A DNA stretch of 64,000 bases, from positions 372,001 through 436,000 of the forward strand of contig JAUHWH010000001.1 of the NCBI GenBank assembly GCA_030424715.1, read 5' to 3'. Position numbers and translations under genes: made by a program. Each line of letters starts with the position of its first letter. Positions within the stretch are counted from its first letter, which is position 1. Positions 17,662 to 26,841 of the stretch are shown here, piece after piece. This DNA comes from Bdellovibrionia bacterium (GTDB lineage Bacteria > Bdellovibrionota > Bdellovibrionia > Bdellovibrionales > JAGQZY01). Below the pieces are notes generated by a model. The model worked only from the letters and a program-made list of their open reading frames with translations, did not search any database and was not told the DNA's origin.

Positions 17662-18795
17662 TTACAGTGTTGCGAGGTTTCCACCTCTTGGACGCAGCCA
17701 AGAAAGTGGGTTTTGAGGTTGCGAAAAGTGACGAATTTCAAAATAGAGGCCTGTGTTAAATTGCAGATGCTGAAAGCCCGTATGACCTAGAGCTTCGCCT
17801 TGCCGAACCTCTTCGCCAACGCGACGATCGGATTTGCTGAGGTTGGCATAAAGGGAGTAATAATGGCTGCCATGATCAACCACAACCACTTGTCCGTAGC
17901 CCTCCAACGGGCCCGAAAAACGGATCTTGCCAGCTGCTACAGATGTCACAGCCTCGTCTGCTTTGGCTTTGTAGAAGTAACCTTTGTGAATAAGCTGCAC
18001 TTGGTCTTTTGCTAGTTGCTTATTGAGACCATAGGAGTGTCTGATTGGCTTCGCAATGGGATGGGGGAGCTCCCCCTTCTGATCAAAGAACGAGGATCCA
18101 AATAAAAGGCCAAGATTTTTAAATTCTGATTTGGCGACAGCCTTCTTTCCCTGGCCCTTAATTCGATTTAATACTTTCTTCTCAGTCGATATGAGCTTGC
18201 CGAGACGCTTGAGAGATGTCTTCTTTTCGTTTTCATTTTTACTAATTCGAGATTCCTTCATTCGGATTTCTTTGCGTAGTTCAACTATTTTTAGAGCCGT
18301 CTGATTGAGCTCTTTTTTCTTTAAACTCATATCTTTCACTAGCTCTAGAAACCGAACGATCTTTTCGGATTCCTGATTATTAATATGGGTCGCCGTTTCA
18401 AAAAGGATGTCGAGATCCATCAAGGTCTGAGAGGTTAGAAAAGTGTAAAACCAAGGCAGACTGTTCACTTGGTCTGTAAAGGCCATTCTCTCAACAAGTT
18501 CCGGTAAAATGGATTCAATTTCAGTCTCTACTTCAACGATTTTCTTTGAAAGATTCGCAAGTTCACCATCAAGCTTGATCTTCTGTTCGTCAACCTCTGA
18601 CTTCTGAGTCACTAACTTATTGGTTTCTTTTTCGATGGAGTAAATTTGCGACAAAATGGCGCGCTGACGACTTTCTAAGAAGGTCACCTTGTTCTTCTTT
18701 TGATTGTATTGTTCTGCAAGATCAAACACATCCTCAGCGTTCGAAAAAGCTCCGTTTAACAAAAACAAAAAGACCAGACTAAGACAAGCTCTCAA
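17662..18795 (-). CDS. envC: EnvC-like murein hydrolase activator, degenerate LytM domain
   Basis: The 377-residue periplasmic protein has a signal peptide (1-20), long coiled coils (about 25-215) and a C-terminal LytM/M23 domain (about 268-365). Metallopeptidase ligands are lost. The first motif reads H270-KGY-Y274, where active enzymes have an Asp, and the last reads LYFEIRH, with Tyr351 in place of the His of LHFEIR. This is the pattern of EnvC, which does not cut peptidoglycan but activates amidases when driven by FtsEX. It overlaps ftsX by 4 nt, which strongly supports that pairing. The amidase partner is not in the window. Confidence 0.92.
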   Translation of the reverse strand: MRACLSLVFLFLLNGAFSNAEDVFDLAEQYNQKKNKVTFLESRQRAILSQIYSIEKETNKLVTQKSEVDEQKIKLDGELANLSKKIVEVETEIESILPELVERMAFTDQVNSLPWFYTFLTSQTLMDLDILFETATHINNQESEKIVRFLELVKDMSLKKKELNQTALKIVELRKEIRMKESRISKNENEKKTSLKRLGKLISTEKKVLNRIKGQGKKAVAKSEFKNLGLLFGSSFFDQKGELPHPIAKPIRHSYGLNKQLAKDQVQLIHKGYFYKAKADEAVTSVAAGKIRFSGPLEGYGQVVVVDHGSHYYSLYANLSKSDRRVGEEVRQGEALGHTGFQHLQFNTGLYFEIRHFSQPQNPLSWLRPRGGNLATL

Positions 18796-19727
18796 CGGGA
18801 AAGCCCCCTTAACAGAACGGCTTTTTTACGGCGAGGCATCAGATTAAAAATTGTCACTAGTGAAAACAGTGTCACAGCGAGAATAGCAACCACAAACATC
18901 CCGAAAATCAATACCGGGCTTAAAAAATGTAGCTTCGCCAGGGTCGCCTGGCTTAACAAAGAAGATGGCGTGGTCGAAACTTTCATAAAAAGTCCGTAAT
19001 TCAAACCAAGACCCAATAGAAAGGATGATCCGGTTAAAAGCATCCCGTTGACAACCTGGGGTAAGTATATCGACAGATCATCCGCACCAATAAACTCCAT
19101 AATCTCAATTTCATCTCGTCTTGCAAAAATAATTGTTTTCACCACACTCGAAGAAACGATCATAGCCGCAATAAAGAAGAGGGTGGTGAGAAAGTACGCG
19201 ACCCATTCAGTCATCGATAGAATACTAACGTAGCGGTCGAGCCAGCGCTTGCCATAACTGACGCTCTTGATTTCTTTGAACTTCGCTTGGATTCCTTTAG
19301 CGAAGCTTTCTAGGCCTCCAAAACTCGATTTGTAAGCTATGGTTTGATTCAGCTGAACCGAGAAAAACTCCGGGAAAAACTTGTGAATCTCAGCCACCTC
19401 TAGCTTTTCAGAAGAAATTTTTGTGAATTTTTTTTCGAAATTTGCTGCCGACTCTTTGGAATCCACAACGCGGTAGTCTTTCACAATTTCATGCTCTTTC
19501 AAAAACATCGAAATCTGTTTCTGGACTTCGCTTTTGGTTCCTGTCTTCAAATAGATAGACACCTGACTAGCCTGACCCCAAACGCTAAAAAGAGTTTGAA
19601 TATTAGTCAGCGCGAGCGTTACAAATATCATCGCGCTGAAAGTCATCGACATGATGACGAAAGATGAAGACTGGCCTACAAAATGTTGAGACCAGCTTCT
19701 TTTAATGGCTTGAAAAACTGACCACAT
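18792..19727 (-). CDS. ftsX: Cell division protein FtsX
   Basis: The 311-residue permease-like protein has the FtsX layout: a cytoplasmic N-terminus, TM1 at about 20-42, a periplasmic domain to about 170, then three more membrane helices. The motif ARRDEIEIMEFIGAD precedes TM3. FtsX transmits ATP hydrolysis by FtsE to periplasmic EnvC and is not a real transporter. The start ATG 19727 has RBS GGAGGG and lies 52 nt inside the ftsE gene, so translation is coupled. It overlaps envC by 4 nt. Confidence 0.95.
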   Translation of the reverse strand: MWSVFQAIKRSWSQHFVGQSSSFVIMSMTFSAMIFVTLALTNIQTLFSVWGQASQVSIYLKTGTKSEVQKQISMFLKEHEIVKDYRVVDSKESAANFEKKFTKISSEKLEVAEIHKFFPEFFSVQLNQTIAYKSSFGGLESFAKGIQAKFKEIKSVSYGKRWLDRYVSILSMTEWVAYFLTTLFFIAAMIVSSSVVKTIIFARRDEIEIMEFIGADDLSIYLPQVVNGMLLTGSSFLLGLGLNYGLFMKVSTTPSSLLSQATLAKLHFLSPVLIFGMFVVAILAVTLFSLVTIFNLMPRRKKAVLLRGLSR

Positions 19728-20398
19728 GGCTGCTGCCCTCCGCTTTCGAAAATTTGACCCGCCTCTATCTGAAAGAGGCGCTTGGATTTGTTTCGCTCAA
19801 CAACCCCTTGATCGTGGGTTGCTATAATCATTGTCGTTCCCTTGCTATTGGCTTGAGAGAAGAGTTCCATAATTTCGTTGCTTAGCCGCCAATCCAAATT
19901 TCCCGTCGGCTCATCGGCGATGAGTAGCATCGGATCATGCACTAAGGCACGTGCAATAGCAACTCGTTGCTTTTCTCCCCCCGAAAGGTGGGCCGGATTT
20001 TCATCGGATTTTTTGGAAAGCCCAACTTTTCGCAAAATGCGATCGACGCTTTCGATCACCTCCCACTTGTTTTTCTTTAGGATGTAAAGTGGGAGAGCGA
20101 CATTTTCAAAAACACTCCTGTCATACAGCAACTTGAAGTCTTGAAACACCACGCCGATAGATCGACGGAAATAAGCCATGTTACGGCTCGACAGAGAGGA
20201 CAAATCATAGTCATTGATTTTTACATGGCCCGAGGAAACTTTCTCAAAACCTGTCATTATTTTAAACAATGTGGTTTTTCCAGCCCCACTGGGGCCCATC
20301 AGGAATACGAATTCTCCATTTGCGACTTCAAGTTGCAAATTTTTAAGGACGTGCTGACCGGAAACATATGTTTTATAAACGTGGGATAGTGAAACCAT
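19676..20398 (-). CDS. ftsE: Cell division ATP-binding protein FtsE
   Basis: The 240-residue ABC ATPase has Walker A GPSGAGKT at 35-42, Q-loop VVFQDFKLL, signature LSGGEKQR, Walker [13 protein letters not shown] and H-loop IATHD. These are the classic FtsE sequences, including PTGNLD. FtsE drives FtsX in the division ring. The C-terminal extension of about 20 residues overlaps the ftsX start by 52 nt. The gene follows a small unknown gene by 21 nt in the same operon. Confidence 0.96.
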   Translation of the reverse strand: MVSLSHVYKTYVSGQHVLKNLQLEVANGEFVFLMGPSGAGKTTLFKIMTGFEKVSSGHVKINDYDLSSLSSRNMAYFRRSIGVVFQDFKLLYDRSVFENVALPLYILKKNKWEVIESVDRILRKVGLSKKSDENPAHLSGGEKQRVAIARALVHDPMLLIADEPTGNLDWRLSNEIMELFSQANSKGTTMIIATHDQGVVERNKSKRLFQIEAGQIFESGGQQPCGQFFKPLKEAGLNIL

Positions 20399-20419
20399 AT
20401 CCCATCATTTTAGCTCTGA

Positions 20420-20707
20420 TCAATCGATATGACCAGAAATGAGACGGTCTAGAATTTCTTGATGTTGTTTTTCTAAAGCCATACGAATGGACTGGTTTGA
20501 CGGGAAAGGTGTCTTGAGCACCGTTTGATAAGGTATTTTGTAGCTCTTGAGTACAGCACCCTGGCTAAAAATCTTGGTTACAATAAATGGATTGTCCCAA
20601 CCCCAGTCTTCCGTCTGTATATGAAAGTTTCTTTCTGCAATTGTGATATCGGAATTAAGTCCAGCTTCCATGGCTTCAATATGACACTTTTTCTCAATTT
20701 GAAGCAA
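20420..20707 (-). CDS. Small conserved-looking protein upstream of ftsE
   Basis: The open frame is 95 residues from a TTG; an ATG at 20671 (Met13) would give 83. The sequence has the block ITIAERNFHIQTEDWGWDNP, then TKIFSQGAVLKSYKIPY and an amphipathic C-terminal helix. I have an impression of similar small proteins near ftsE in other delta-type genomes but no named family. It is probably cytoplasmic. It is separated from ftsE by 21 nt, so it may be part of the FtsEX-EnvC-CtpA unit. A -35/-10-like pair (TTGCTT, 18 nt, CATATT) lies within the first codons of the long form and favours the shorter start. Confidence 0.65.
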   Translation of the reverse strand: MLQIEKKCHIEAMEAGLNSDITIAERNFHIQTEDWGWDNPFIVTKIFSQGAVLKSYKIPYQTVLKTPFPSNQSIRMALEKQHQEILDRLISGHID

Positions 20708-20767
20708 GGATATTTTTCTTAAGACACCTTCTTAGACTCCCGATAAGTCTTTATCCCGAGGTGCTTT

Positions 20768-22534
20768 TTGAAGAGAGTTGTTTCTACTTTAAAAAATTCA
20801 ATGCTGTTGCTTTTTCTTTGCACCGCTGGCTGCTCAAGCCCTGACTCTAGTTCAGGAGGAAGCGCTAATGCCAGTGTGCCGGCAGTACCTTATTGTAGCA
20901 CAATAAGCACACACAGTTCGCCCATCACGATTACTGGGAACGCGACTTATCAATACCGCACCAACGGAAATGGGGCCGTTGCTGCGGCAAAGCCCATTCG
21001 GCACGCAGAAGTTCGAGTAACAAACTCCAGTGGCACCATCATACAGTGTGGCGAGACTGATAGCAGCGGAGCTTTTAGTCTAAGCTTGCCCAGCGATGGT
21101 TCGACAGCCTTGGTGTCAGTGACCTCGCGCTCTGACAACAATTTCGTAAAGGCCTATATTCTAAACAACCCCACGCAAAACTTGTTTCACAGTATTTCAA
21201 AGAGTGTCACCCTCAATAGCAGTCAAAACATTGGGACCCTCAATGCATCAGCCACGGACTCTCTTGAAGGCGGCGCCTTTAACATTTTGGATAAAATTCT
21301 AGATACAAACTCATACTTACGCACACAAACCGCCAACTGCCAGGGCTCCTTTGCGAATTGCACGCCGTTCACGGTCGCCCCCCTTGTCTACACCTATTGG
21401 GCAAAGGGTGTGAACCCAGGGCAATACTTCGGGTTGGCTGCTCTTAGCTTTTTTCTACCCGATCGTAATCACCTCTATATTCTCGGTGGCGTCAACGGAG
21501 ATGTGGACAACAGTGACACCGACCACTTTGATGACACTATCATTGTCCATGAATATGGCCATTACTTGGAAAACGTCTATTCAAAAACGGACTCGCCCGG
21601 TGGTCCGCACAATGCCGATAACATTTTGGATCCCAGACTTGCCTGGAGCGAGGCCTGGGCGAACTTTCTGCAAGCCGTTGTCACCGGTAATCCTGTCTAT
21701 CGTGACACCTTCGGAACCCCCCTGGGTACCAACGGCGTTTATATCAACGAAAATCTAGAAACTCGTAACGGCAGTAGTGCCGATGTTCCCACAGAGGCGG
21801 CTGAAGGCAACTTTCGCGAGTTCTCGATCACCCGGGTTCTCGTCGACCTTGAGGACAACACCCCTGGTGAAACCACCCCTTTCACCGACAATGTGAATAT
21901 CTCCTTTGCCGAATTCTGGACTCTTTTTAGCGCCACCACTGGAGGCTTTGCTGACACCAGCCAGAATTTTAGAAGTGTCGGGCTACTTTATACCCTGCAA
22001 AGTGCATTGGCCGGCGGATCAACTTGGACGGCAGTACTCAATGCCGAACAGCAATTAGCGGCACGAACCAACTATGCCAATACGCTTTCCAACGGAACCT
22101 CTTGTCCCACGACAATCCTAGCCGAGAGTGTTCCAGGGGCAAGCCCGCTCAAAGGCCCCGGCCGCCAACCGGAAGATGGTTCTTTCGTCAATTCGAACCA
22201 GTTTAAATCCAATGACTTTTATCAGATCACCCACGGCGGAGGCAGCCTCACCATTAACATGAGTTACACCACCACAGGGGGCAATGCCGCCGACCTTGAT
22301 ATCTACCTCTATCAAAATGCTTACACCTATGGCAGCACCACCGCTGGAAATATTCTCGGACTGAGCGAAGACACGATCTCCAATGCCGCCTCCAGTGGCT
22401 CAGAAGCCATCACCATATCTTCTTTACCCAGCGGCACCTACATGCTCAACGTGAGGTATGATACAACCTTGGGCATAAAGTCCGCGGCCAACTATAGTCT
22501 AACTATCAATTCGCAAAGTGTTTGCCCGGACTAG
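20768..22534 (+). CDS. Lipoprotein with HEYGH zinc-peptidase motif and C-terminal PPC-like domain
   Basis: The start is TTG 20768, preceded by GAGG; an ATG at 20801 is an alternative. The signal ends in lipobox TAGC (Cys22). The 588-residue protein has a carboxypeptidase-regulatory-like beta sandwich at about 50-115 (AEVRVTNSSGTIIQCGETDS). A metallopeptidase-like core follows with H261-EYG-H265 and Glu295 in AWSEAWANF, the arrangement of Glu-zincins. The C-terminus (about 485-585) resembles a bacterial pre-peptidase (PPC) domain with LDIYLY and LPSGTYMLNVRY. It is likely surface or outer-membrane attached and proteolytic. It is followed 8 nt later by a secreted partner. Catalysis is inferred from the motif only. 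Confidence 0.85.
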   Translation: MKRVVSTLKNSMLLLFLCTAGCSSPDSSSGGSANASVPAVPYCSTISTHSSPITITGNATYQYRTNGNGAVAAAKPIRHAEVRVTNSSGTIIQCGETDSSGAFSLSLPSDGSTALVSVTSRSDNNFVKAYILNNPTQNLFHSISKSVTLNSSQNIGTLNASATDSLEGGAFNILDKILDTNSYLRTQTANCQGSFANCTPFTVAPLVYTYWAKGVNPGQYFGLAALSFFLPDRNHLYILGGVNGDVDNSDTDHFDDTIIVHEYGHYLENVYSKTDSPGGPHNADNILDPRLAWSEAWANFLQAVVTGNPVYRDTFGTPLGTNGVYINENLETRNGSSADVPTEAAEGNFREFSITRVLVDLEDNTPGETTPFTDNVNISFAEFWTLFSATTGGFADTSQNFRSVGLLYTLQSALAGGSTWTAVLNAEQQLAARTNYANTLSNGTSCPTTILAESVPGASPLKGPGRQPEDGSFVNSNQFKSNDFYQITHGGGSLTINMSYTTTGGNAADLDIYLYQNAYTYGSTTAGNILGLSEDTISNAASSGSEAITISSLPSGTYMLNVRYDTTLGIKSAANYSLTINSQSVCPD

Positions 22535-22542
22535 GAGATCAT

Positions 22543-23034
22543 ATGAAGTATCGAAACATTTTACTCACAATCACACTTCTCTCCGTTTTCACAATTGCAA
22601 TGAGCTCGAGAGAGCAGGAGTCACGCCCAGCACCAGAGCCGGTCAAAGTCTCTGGTAAATCATTGGGATACTTTCAGGTTGGAATCTCAATGACCGAAAG
22701 TGGTAGCGATGCAATCACACTCACAGCACAAGTTTTGGCCAACAGGCCAATGGAGAATTCAGAGTTTCAATGGAAGCTTCCCGGAAACGCAGAAGTTCTT
22801 TCTGGCCGAGAATCAGGGGAAATTGATATTAAAAAAGGCGCACAAGAAGAACTCTCCATTGAGCTCTCCAAAGACAAAGTCAACGAGGGTGATCAGGTGT
22901 TTCTTTTTGTGTATAAGATGGTCAACGGTGAACGGCATGGGGTCAGTCATAGCTATGTCTTTGGTTCAAACAACGGACGAGAAAAACAGCTAAGAAAGCA
23001 AAGTGCGGAGCAAGCCCCTAAATATTTTGAGTAA
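22543..23034 (+). CDS. Secreted protein of unknown function
   Basis: ATG 22543 follows GGAGATC, a good RBS, 8 nt after the metalloprotease-like lipoprotein; the longer frame from 22522 overlaps that gene and weakens the signal peptide. The 163-residue protein starts MKYRNILLTITLLSVFTIAM (signal). A beta-rich region follows (GYFQVGISM, ITLTAQVLANRP, ELSIELSKDKV) and a basic C-terminus. The layout resembles a small Ig-like domain. No cysteine or catalytic motif is seen. It probably works with the upstream lipoprotein. It ends directly against the convergent nfu gene. Confidence 0.7.
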   Translation: MKYRNILLTITLLSVFTIAMSSREQESRPAPEPVKVSGKSLGYFQVGISMTESGSDAITLTAQVLANRPMENSEFQWKLPGNAEVLSGRESGEIDIKKGAQEELSIELSKDKVNEGDQVFLFVYKMVNGERHGVSHSYVFGSNNGREKQLRKQSAEQAPKYFE

Positions 23035-23601
23035 CTAGCCAATCATTATGTCGAGTTCTGGATGGAACTCAGCTCTGAGAATCGAGTAGATCGCATCCAA
23101 GGTGCCATACATGGAGCTCGGACAAGAACCACAAGCCCCTTCATAAGAAATTGTGACCACATTGTCTTTAAAATCCACGATCTCTATATCACCACCATCG
23201 GCCTGCAAGCCCGGGCGAATCGTGCGATCTAGAATCTCTTCTATCTCATCAATTTCTGGAGAACGACTGGTGCGTTTTTCTTTTTTACGTACTTCATTCT
23301 CAAGGGTGAATGAAGCATCGTGCATCACAAGCCGAGTCTGTAAAACCGAGGTTACATCTTCAATCAGTTTGTTGCGATCGACGTCTGATGTGTGGGTCAC
23401 AGTCACCACGTTCTCAAACATATGAAGCTGTTCAACACCGTCAACCACAAACAGATCATCGGCGAGCTTTAAGCCTTGAGTGTCGGACGCATCGACGAAG
23501 GTGGCTTTTCCCTCGAGTTTTATAGGGCAATTGGCAACAAATTTTATAGCCAGCGGGTTTGGTGTGGCTTGGGTTCGGACCAATATGTCGTAATTAACCA
23601 T
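23035..23601 (-). CDS. nfuA: Nfu-type Fe-S cluster carrier
   Basis: The 188-residue protein has an Nfu N-terminal domain (about 5-90, RTQATPNPLAIKFVANCPI) and a NifU-like C-terminal domain (about 118-188). The latter carries Cys157-x2-Cys160 in GACGSCPSS, which binds a [4Fe-4S] cluster between two monomers. Nfu proteins pass clusters made by Suf or Isc to target enzymes. It is the last gene of the suf operon, with its ATG overlapping the sufS stop by one base. The N-terminal domain is of the eukaryote/Gram-positive Nfu_N kind rather than the A-type domain of E. coli NfuA. Confidence 0.92.
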   Translation of the reverse strand: MVNYDILVRTQATPNPLAIKFVANCPIKLEGKATFVDASDTQGLKLADDLFVVDGVEQLHMFENVVTVTHTSDVDRNKLIEDVTSVLQTRLVMHDASFTLENEVRKKEKRTSRSPEIDEIEEILDRTIRPGLQADGGDIEIVDFKDNVVTISYEGACGSCPSSMYGTLDAIYSILRAEFHPELDIMIG

Positions 23602-24815
23602 CAGAAAAACTCCTCAATTTTATCTAGTGTTTCCAACAACGAGCTGATTTCACTTTCAGTATTATAAGCCGCCAAAGAAACTCTGACCGTCCCAGGGATC
23701 TTCATCAATTCCATAAGAGGTTGGGTGCAATGGTGACCCGCTCGCACCGCGATACCATATTTATCAAGAAGGGTCCCCACATCACTGGGATGAGTGTCCT
23801 TAATGTTGAAGGAGACCACCCCGGTGTGCCGCTCCCCAGGAAAGTCGTAAAGATCCAAAGAGCTTCGGCTCGACAGATTCGCAATCAAAGATTGTCTTAA
23901 ACGATCCACATGATCGTGCATGTCGTCGATGATGGGGCTAACAAGCTGGCTGGCTACACCCAATCCAATCGCTCCAGCAATGTTGGGTGTCCCGGCCTCG
24001 TACTTCTGTGGGGCGTCGGCGTAACTCGTTTCCTTAAAGCTCACGCGATCAATCATGCTCCCTCCGGTCTGGTACGGGAGAACGCACTCTTGCATGCTCT
24101 CCTTCAGATAGAGCACGCCAATCCCATAAGGAGCAAACATTTTATGCCCTGAAAAAACCAATGCATCACAATTGATTTTCTGTACATCTATTTTCTCCGT
24201 CAACACAGCTTGGGCCGCGTCCACCACAGAAATCACCCCTCGCTTGCGGCACTTTTCCACCATGCTTTCCACAGGCAAGCGTTGACCAAAACTATTGGAA
24301 TAAAAAATGAACGCAGCCACTTTGGTTTTCTCAGTGAGACATTTATCAAAGCTTTCCAGCGAGAAGCCCCTCTCTGCATCGAAAGGAACCACCTTTAGCA
24401 CAGCCCCCGTTTTCTGACACAGAACCTGCCAAGGGACAATATTTGAGTGGTGCTCAAGCGCGGTAATTAAGATTTCGTCTCCCGCTTTCAGCTGTGGCTC
24501 GAGCCCGGTCGCCATGAAGTTGATACCCTCTGTGGTGCCTCGAGTGAAAATTACCTCGGAGGACAATCGAGCATTTACGAACCTTTGTAACTGATTGCGG
24601 GCCATCTCGTAATTTTCTGTCCCCTGGCTGCTGACTTGGTGGGCTCCGCGATGCACATTGGCCGTTTCAAACCGATTGAAGGTGTTCACTCGATCCGTCA
24701 CCGCACTGTGCTTTAAACTCGAAGCGCCGCTATCCAAATAAATCAACTTACGGGGACCGGCGGTTCTCTCCAGTTGCGGAAAGTTTTTTCGGAAGTTTTC
24801 GACATTAAAACTCAT
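23601..24815 (-). CDS. sufS: Cysteine desulfurase SufS
   Basis: The PLP enzyme takes sulfur from cysteine for Fe-S assembly. The 404-residue protein has the Schiff-base Lys225 (SGHKMFAPYG) and the persulfide-forming Cys363 (RAGHHCTQPL), within one residue of E. coli SufS numbering (Lys226, Cys364). The surrounding GHHC context marks group II (SufS/CsdA) rather than IscS. It begins immediately after the sufD stop. No sufE or sufU is present in the window, so the sulfur acceptor must be encoded elsewhere or SufB accepts it directly. Confidence 0.97.
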   Translation of the reverse strand: MSFNVENFRKNFPQLERTAGPRKLIYLDSGASSLKHSAVTDRVNTFNRFETANVHRGAHQVSSQGTENYEMARNQLQRFVNARLSSEVIFTRGTTEGINFMATGLEPQLKAGDEILITALEHHSNIVPWQVLCQKTGAVLKVVPFDAERGFSLESFDKCLTEKTKVAAFIFYSNSFGQRLPVESMVEKCRKRGVISVVDAAQAVLTEKIDVQKINCDALVFSGHKMFAPYGIGVLYLKESMQECVLPYQTGGSMIDRVSFKETSYADAPQKYEAGTPNIAGAIGLGVASQLVSPIIDDMHDHVDRLRQSLIANLSSRSSLDLYDFPGERHTGVVSFNIKDTHPSDVGTLLDKYGIAVRAGHHCTQPLMELMKIPGTVRVSLAAYNTESEISSLLETLDKIEEFF

Positions 24816-26072
24816 CTAGTGGGCTCCAAGGCGATCCAAAGAGTTGGCGACGTCCGATCCATAAAAGTCTTGAACTTGCTCACTCTCCCTGTCAAAAAGG
24901 CCATAAACAAAAGCTTTCGACAAAATTTGAGAAGCTCTTTCGGCCGTATAACCACGGGACTGTAGATAAAATTTTTGCTCTTCATCCAACTGACCGACGG
25001 TGGCGCCATGGGCTGCTTTGACATCATCATTGTATATCTGAAGCTCGGGTTTCGTATCGATCTCCGCATCACTGGAGAGCATCAGATTCTTATTTATCTG
25101 TTCCGAGTTCGATTTCGCAGCATTCGCCGCAATATAAACCTTGCCATTAAAAACAGCCTGAGCTTGCCCGGACAAAATACCTCGGTAGTCTTCTCTCGAT
25201 TCCGTTGCTCCCACGGAATGACGAATCGATGTGTGGTGGTCAGAAAAATTCTTTTTATCGTTGAGATAGGCTCCATACAAAGAACCCATGGATGCTTTTT
25301 CGCGCAAATCCACCGAAAAGTTGTGACGAGTCCATTGCGACGGCAGAGTGATATCATGACAAGAAAAGTTGGCACTCTCGCCCACGGTCGACTGTAGATT
25401 GACCACAAAGTGCGACTGGGGGCCGCCCTTCTCTTTACTAAAGACCTTCAGATCGGCCGCGGCGCCCAGCTCACAGTTGAGACAAATATTAGCAAGGCCA
25501 CAAAAAGCCTCACCTCGAATCTCCAAAAAAACTTGAGCCGCTGATTTTTCTTTCATACCAATAGAAATGTTCTGATGAATGAATAAGTCTTTTCCCGAGA
25601 GCTTGTCCAAATCGATAATAATCTTTATTGGTTTTTTGAGCTGTACCCCAGAATCGATGTCGATTTGTAGCCCCAATCCATAAAATGAAGTGGCCATAAC
25701 TTCAAAGGGGTTGTCCGACAATGCTCTTGTTATGGGCTGTTCCGCCGTCACTTCAGACTGAACCCTTACCCCCGGGGGGAGTTCGGCAACATTCAGAGGC
25801 TGCGGTGTTACAAAATTGCGGACTTCAAAGGTGTAGAAATTGGGGTCCGCAACCTGAGTCGTGACTCCGTCTTCTTCGGGCCACCTGAAGTGGGTCTGGG
25901 GAAGTTCACGGAAATTGACATACTTCCAAGCCTCACCTCGAGGATAAGGCTTTGTGCCCCACTCGTTGGCACTTTCCTCTGCCAGCTTTACAAAACCAGA
26001 GGCCAAGGGTCCGCGCAATGTCTTACTTTGCCTCTTGCTAAACTCTGTCCAAGAACGAAAAATATTTTCCAT
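24816..26072 (-). CDS. sufD: Fe-S assembly protein SufD
   Basis: ATG 26072 (RBS AGGGT) is chosen because a longer frame from 26117 overlaps sufC by more than 30 nt. The 418-residue protein has the SufB/SufD beta-helix core. Recognisable blocks are LGAAADLKVFSKEKGG, KNFSDHHTSIRH and QAVFNGKVYIAANA, then the C-terminal helical tail with VKAAHGATVGQLDEEQKFYL, the typical SufD ending. SufD pairs with SufB on a SufC dimer to form the scaffold complex. Confidence 0.95.
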   Translation of the reverse strand: MENIFRSWTEFSKRQSKTLRGPLASGFVKLAEESANEWGTKPYPRGEAWKYVNFRELPQTHFRWPEEDGVTTQVADPNFYTFEVRNFVTPQPLNVAELPPGVRVQSEVTAEQPITRALSDNPFEVMATSFYGLGLQIDIDSGVQLKKPIKIIIDLDKLSGKDLFIHQNISIGMKEKSAAQVFLEIRGEAFCGLANICLNCELGAAADLKVFSKEKGGPQSHFVVNLQSTVGESANFSCHDITLPSQWTRHNFSVDLREKASMGSLYGAYLNDKKNFSDHHTSIRHSVGATESREDYRGILSGQAQAVFNGKVYIAANAAKSNSEQINKNLMLSSDAEIDTKPELQIYNDDVKAAHGATVGQLDEEQKFYLQSRGYTAERASQILSKAFVYGLFDRESEQVQDFYGSDVANSLDRLGAH

Positions 26073-26085
26073 GCTGTTTACCCTA

Positions 26086-26838
26086 TCACTGAATCCAGTC
26101 GTATCCTTCAGACTCAAGCTTTAATGCTAGCTCGGGTCCGCCACTTTTAATAATTTTCCCGTCCGACAAAACATGCACAAAATCCGGTTTTATATAATCA
26201 AGAAGTCTCTGATAATGGGTCACGAGAACGATTCCGTTGTCTTTGCTACGAAGATTATTAACGCCTTCGGCAACAATTTTCAAAGCATCGATATCTAAGC
26301 CTGAATCGGTTTCATCAAGAAATGCCAACCTGGGATTCAATACGGCCATCTGTAAAATCTCGTTGCGTTTTTTCTCTCCCCCAGAAAAACCTCCGTTTAC
26401 AGAGCGGTACAAAAACTCTTCGCGCATTTGCACCATTTTCATTTTCTCTTTTACAAAGGGCAAAAAGGCTTCTTCTTGCATTTCTGGGAAGCCTTGGTGT
26501 TTGGCCAACGCATTGTAAGACGTCATTAAAAACTCGAGGTTCGTCACCCCGGGGACTTCAACCGGATACTGAAAGGCCAAAAAGATACCCTCACGAGCTC
26601 GCTCATCCGGATCCAGTTCTAACAAATCAGTGTCTTTAAAGTTTATCTCGAAAGACACCTTACCACCCGTCACCTCATAACTCGGGTGACCTGCCACCAC
26701 CTTCGAAAGTGTGGATTTCCCAGAGCCATTAGGACCCATAATAGCGTGCACTTGGCCTGGTTCGATTTTAAGATCAATCCCTTTTAAAACCGGTTTGTCT
26801 TCAACTGTCGCATGTAAATCTTCAATATTGAGTAACAT
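26086..26838 (-). CDS. sufC: Fe-S assembly ATPase SufC
   Basis: The 250-residue ABC-type ATPase has Walker [10 protein letters not shown], signature [13 protein letters not shown], Walker [13 protein letters not shown] and H-loop VTHYQRL. The ETDSGLD form is characteristic of SufC. It dimerises and moves SufB and SufD during cluster assembly in the cytoplasm. It follows sufB by 3 nt and precedes sufD by 13 nt. Confidence 0.97.
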   Translation of the reverse strand: MLLNIEDLHATVEDKPVLKGIDLKIEPGQVHAIMGPNGSGKSTLSKVVAGHPSYEVTGGKVSFEINFKDTDLLELDPDERAREGIFLAFQYPVEVPGVTNLEFLMTSYNALAKHQGFPEMQEEAFLPFVKEKMKMVQMREEFLYRSVNGGFSGGEKKRNEILQMAVLNPRLAFLDETDSGLDIDALKIVAEGVNNLRSKDNGIVLVTHYQRLLDYIKPDFVHVLSDGKIIKSGGPELALKLESEGYDWIQ

Positions 26839-26841
26839 TAT

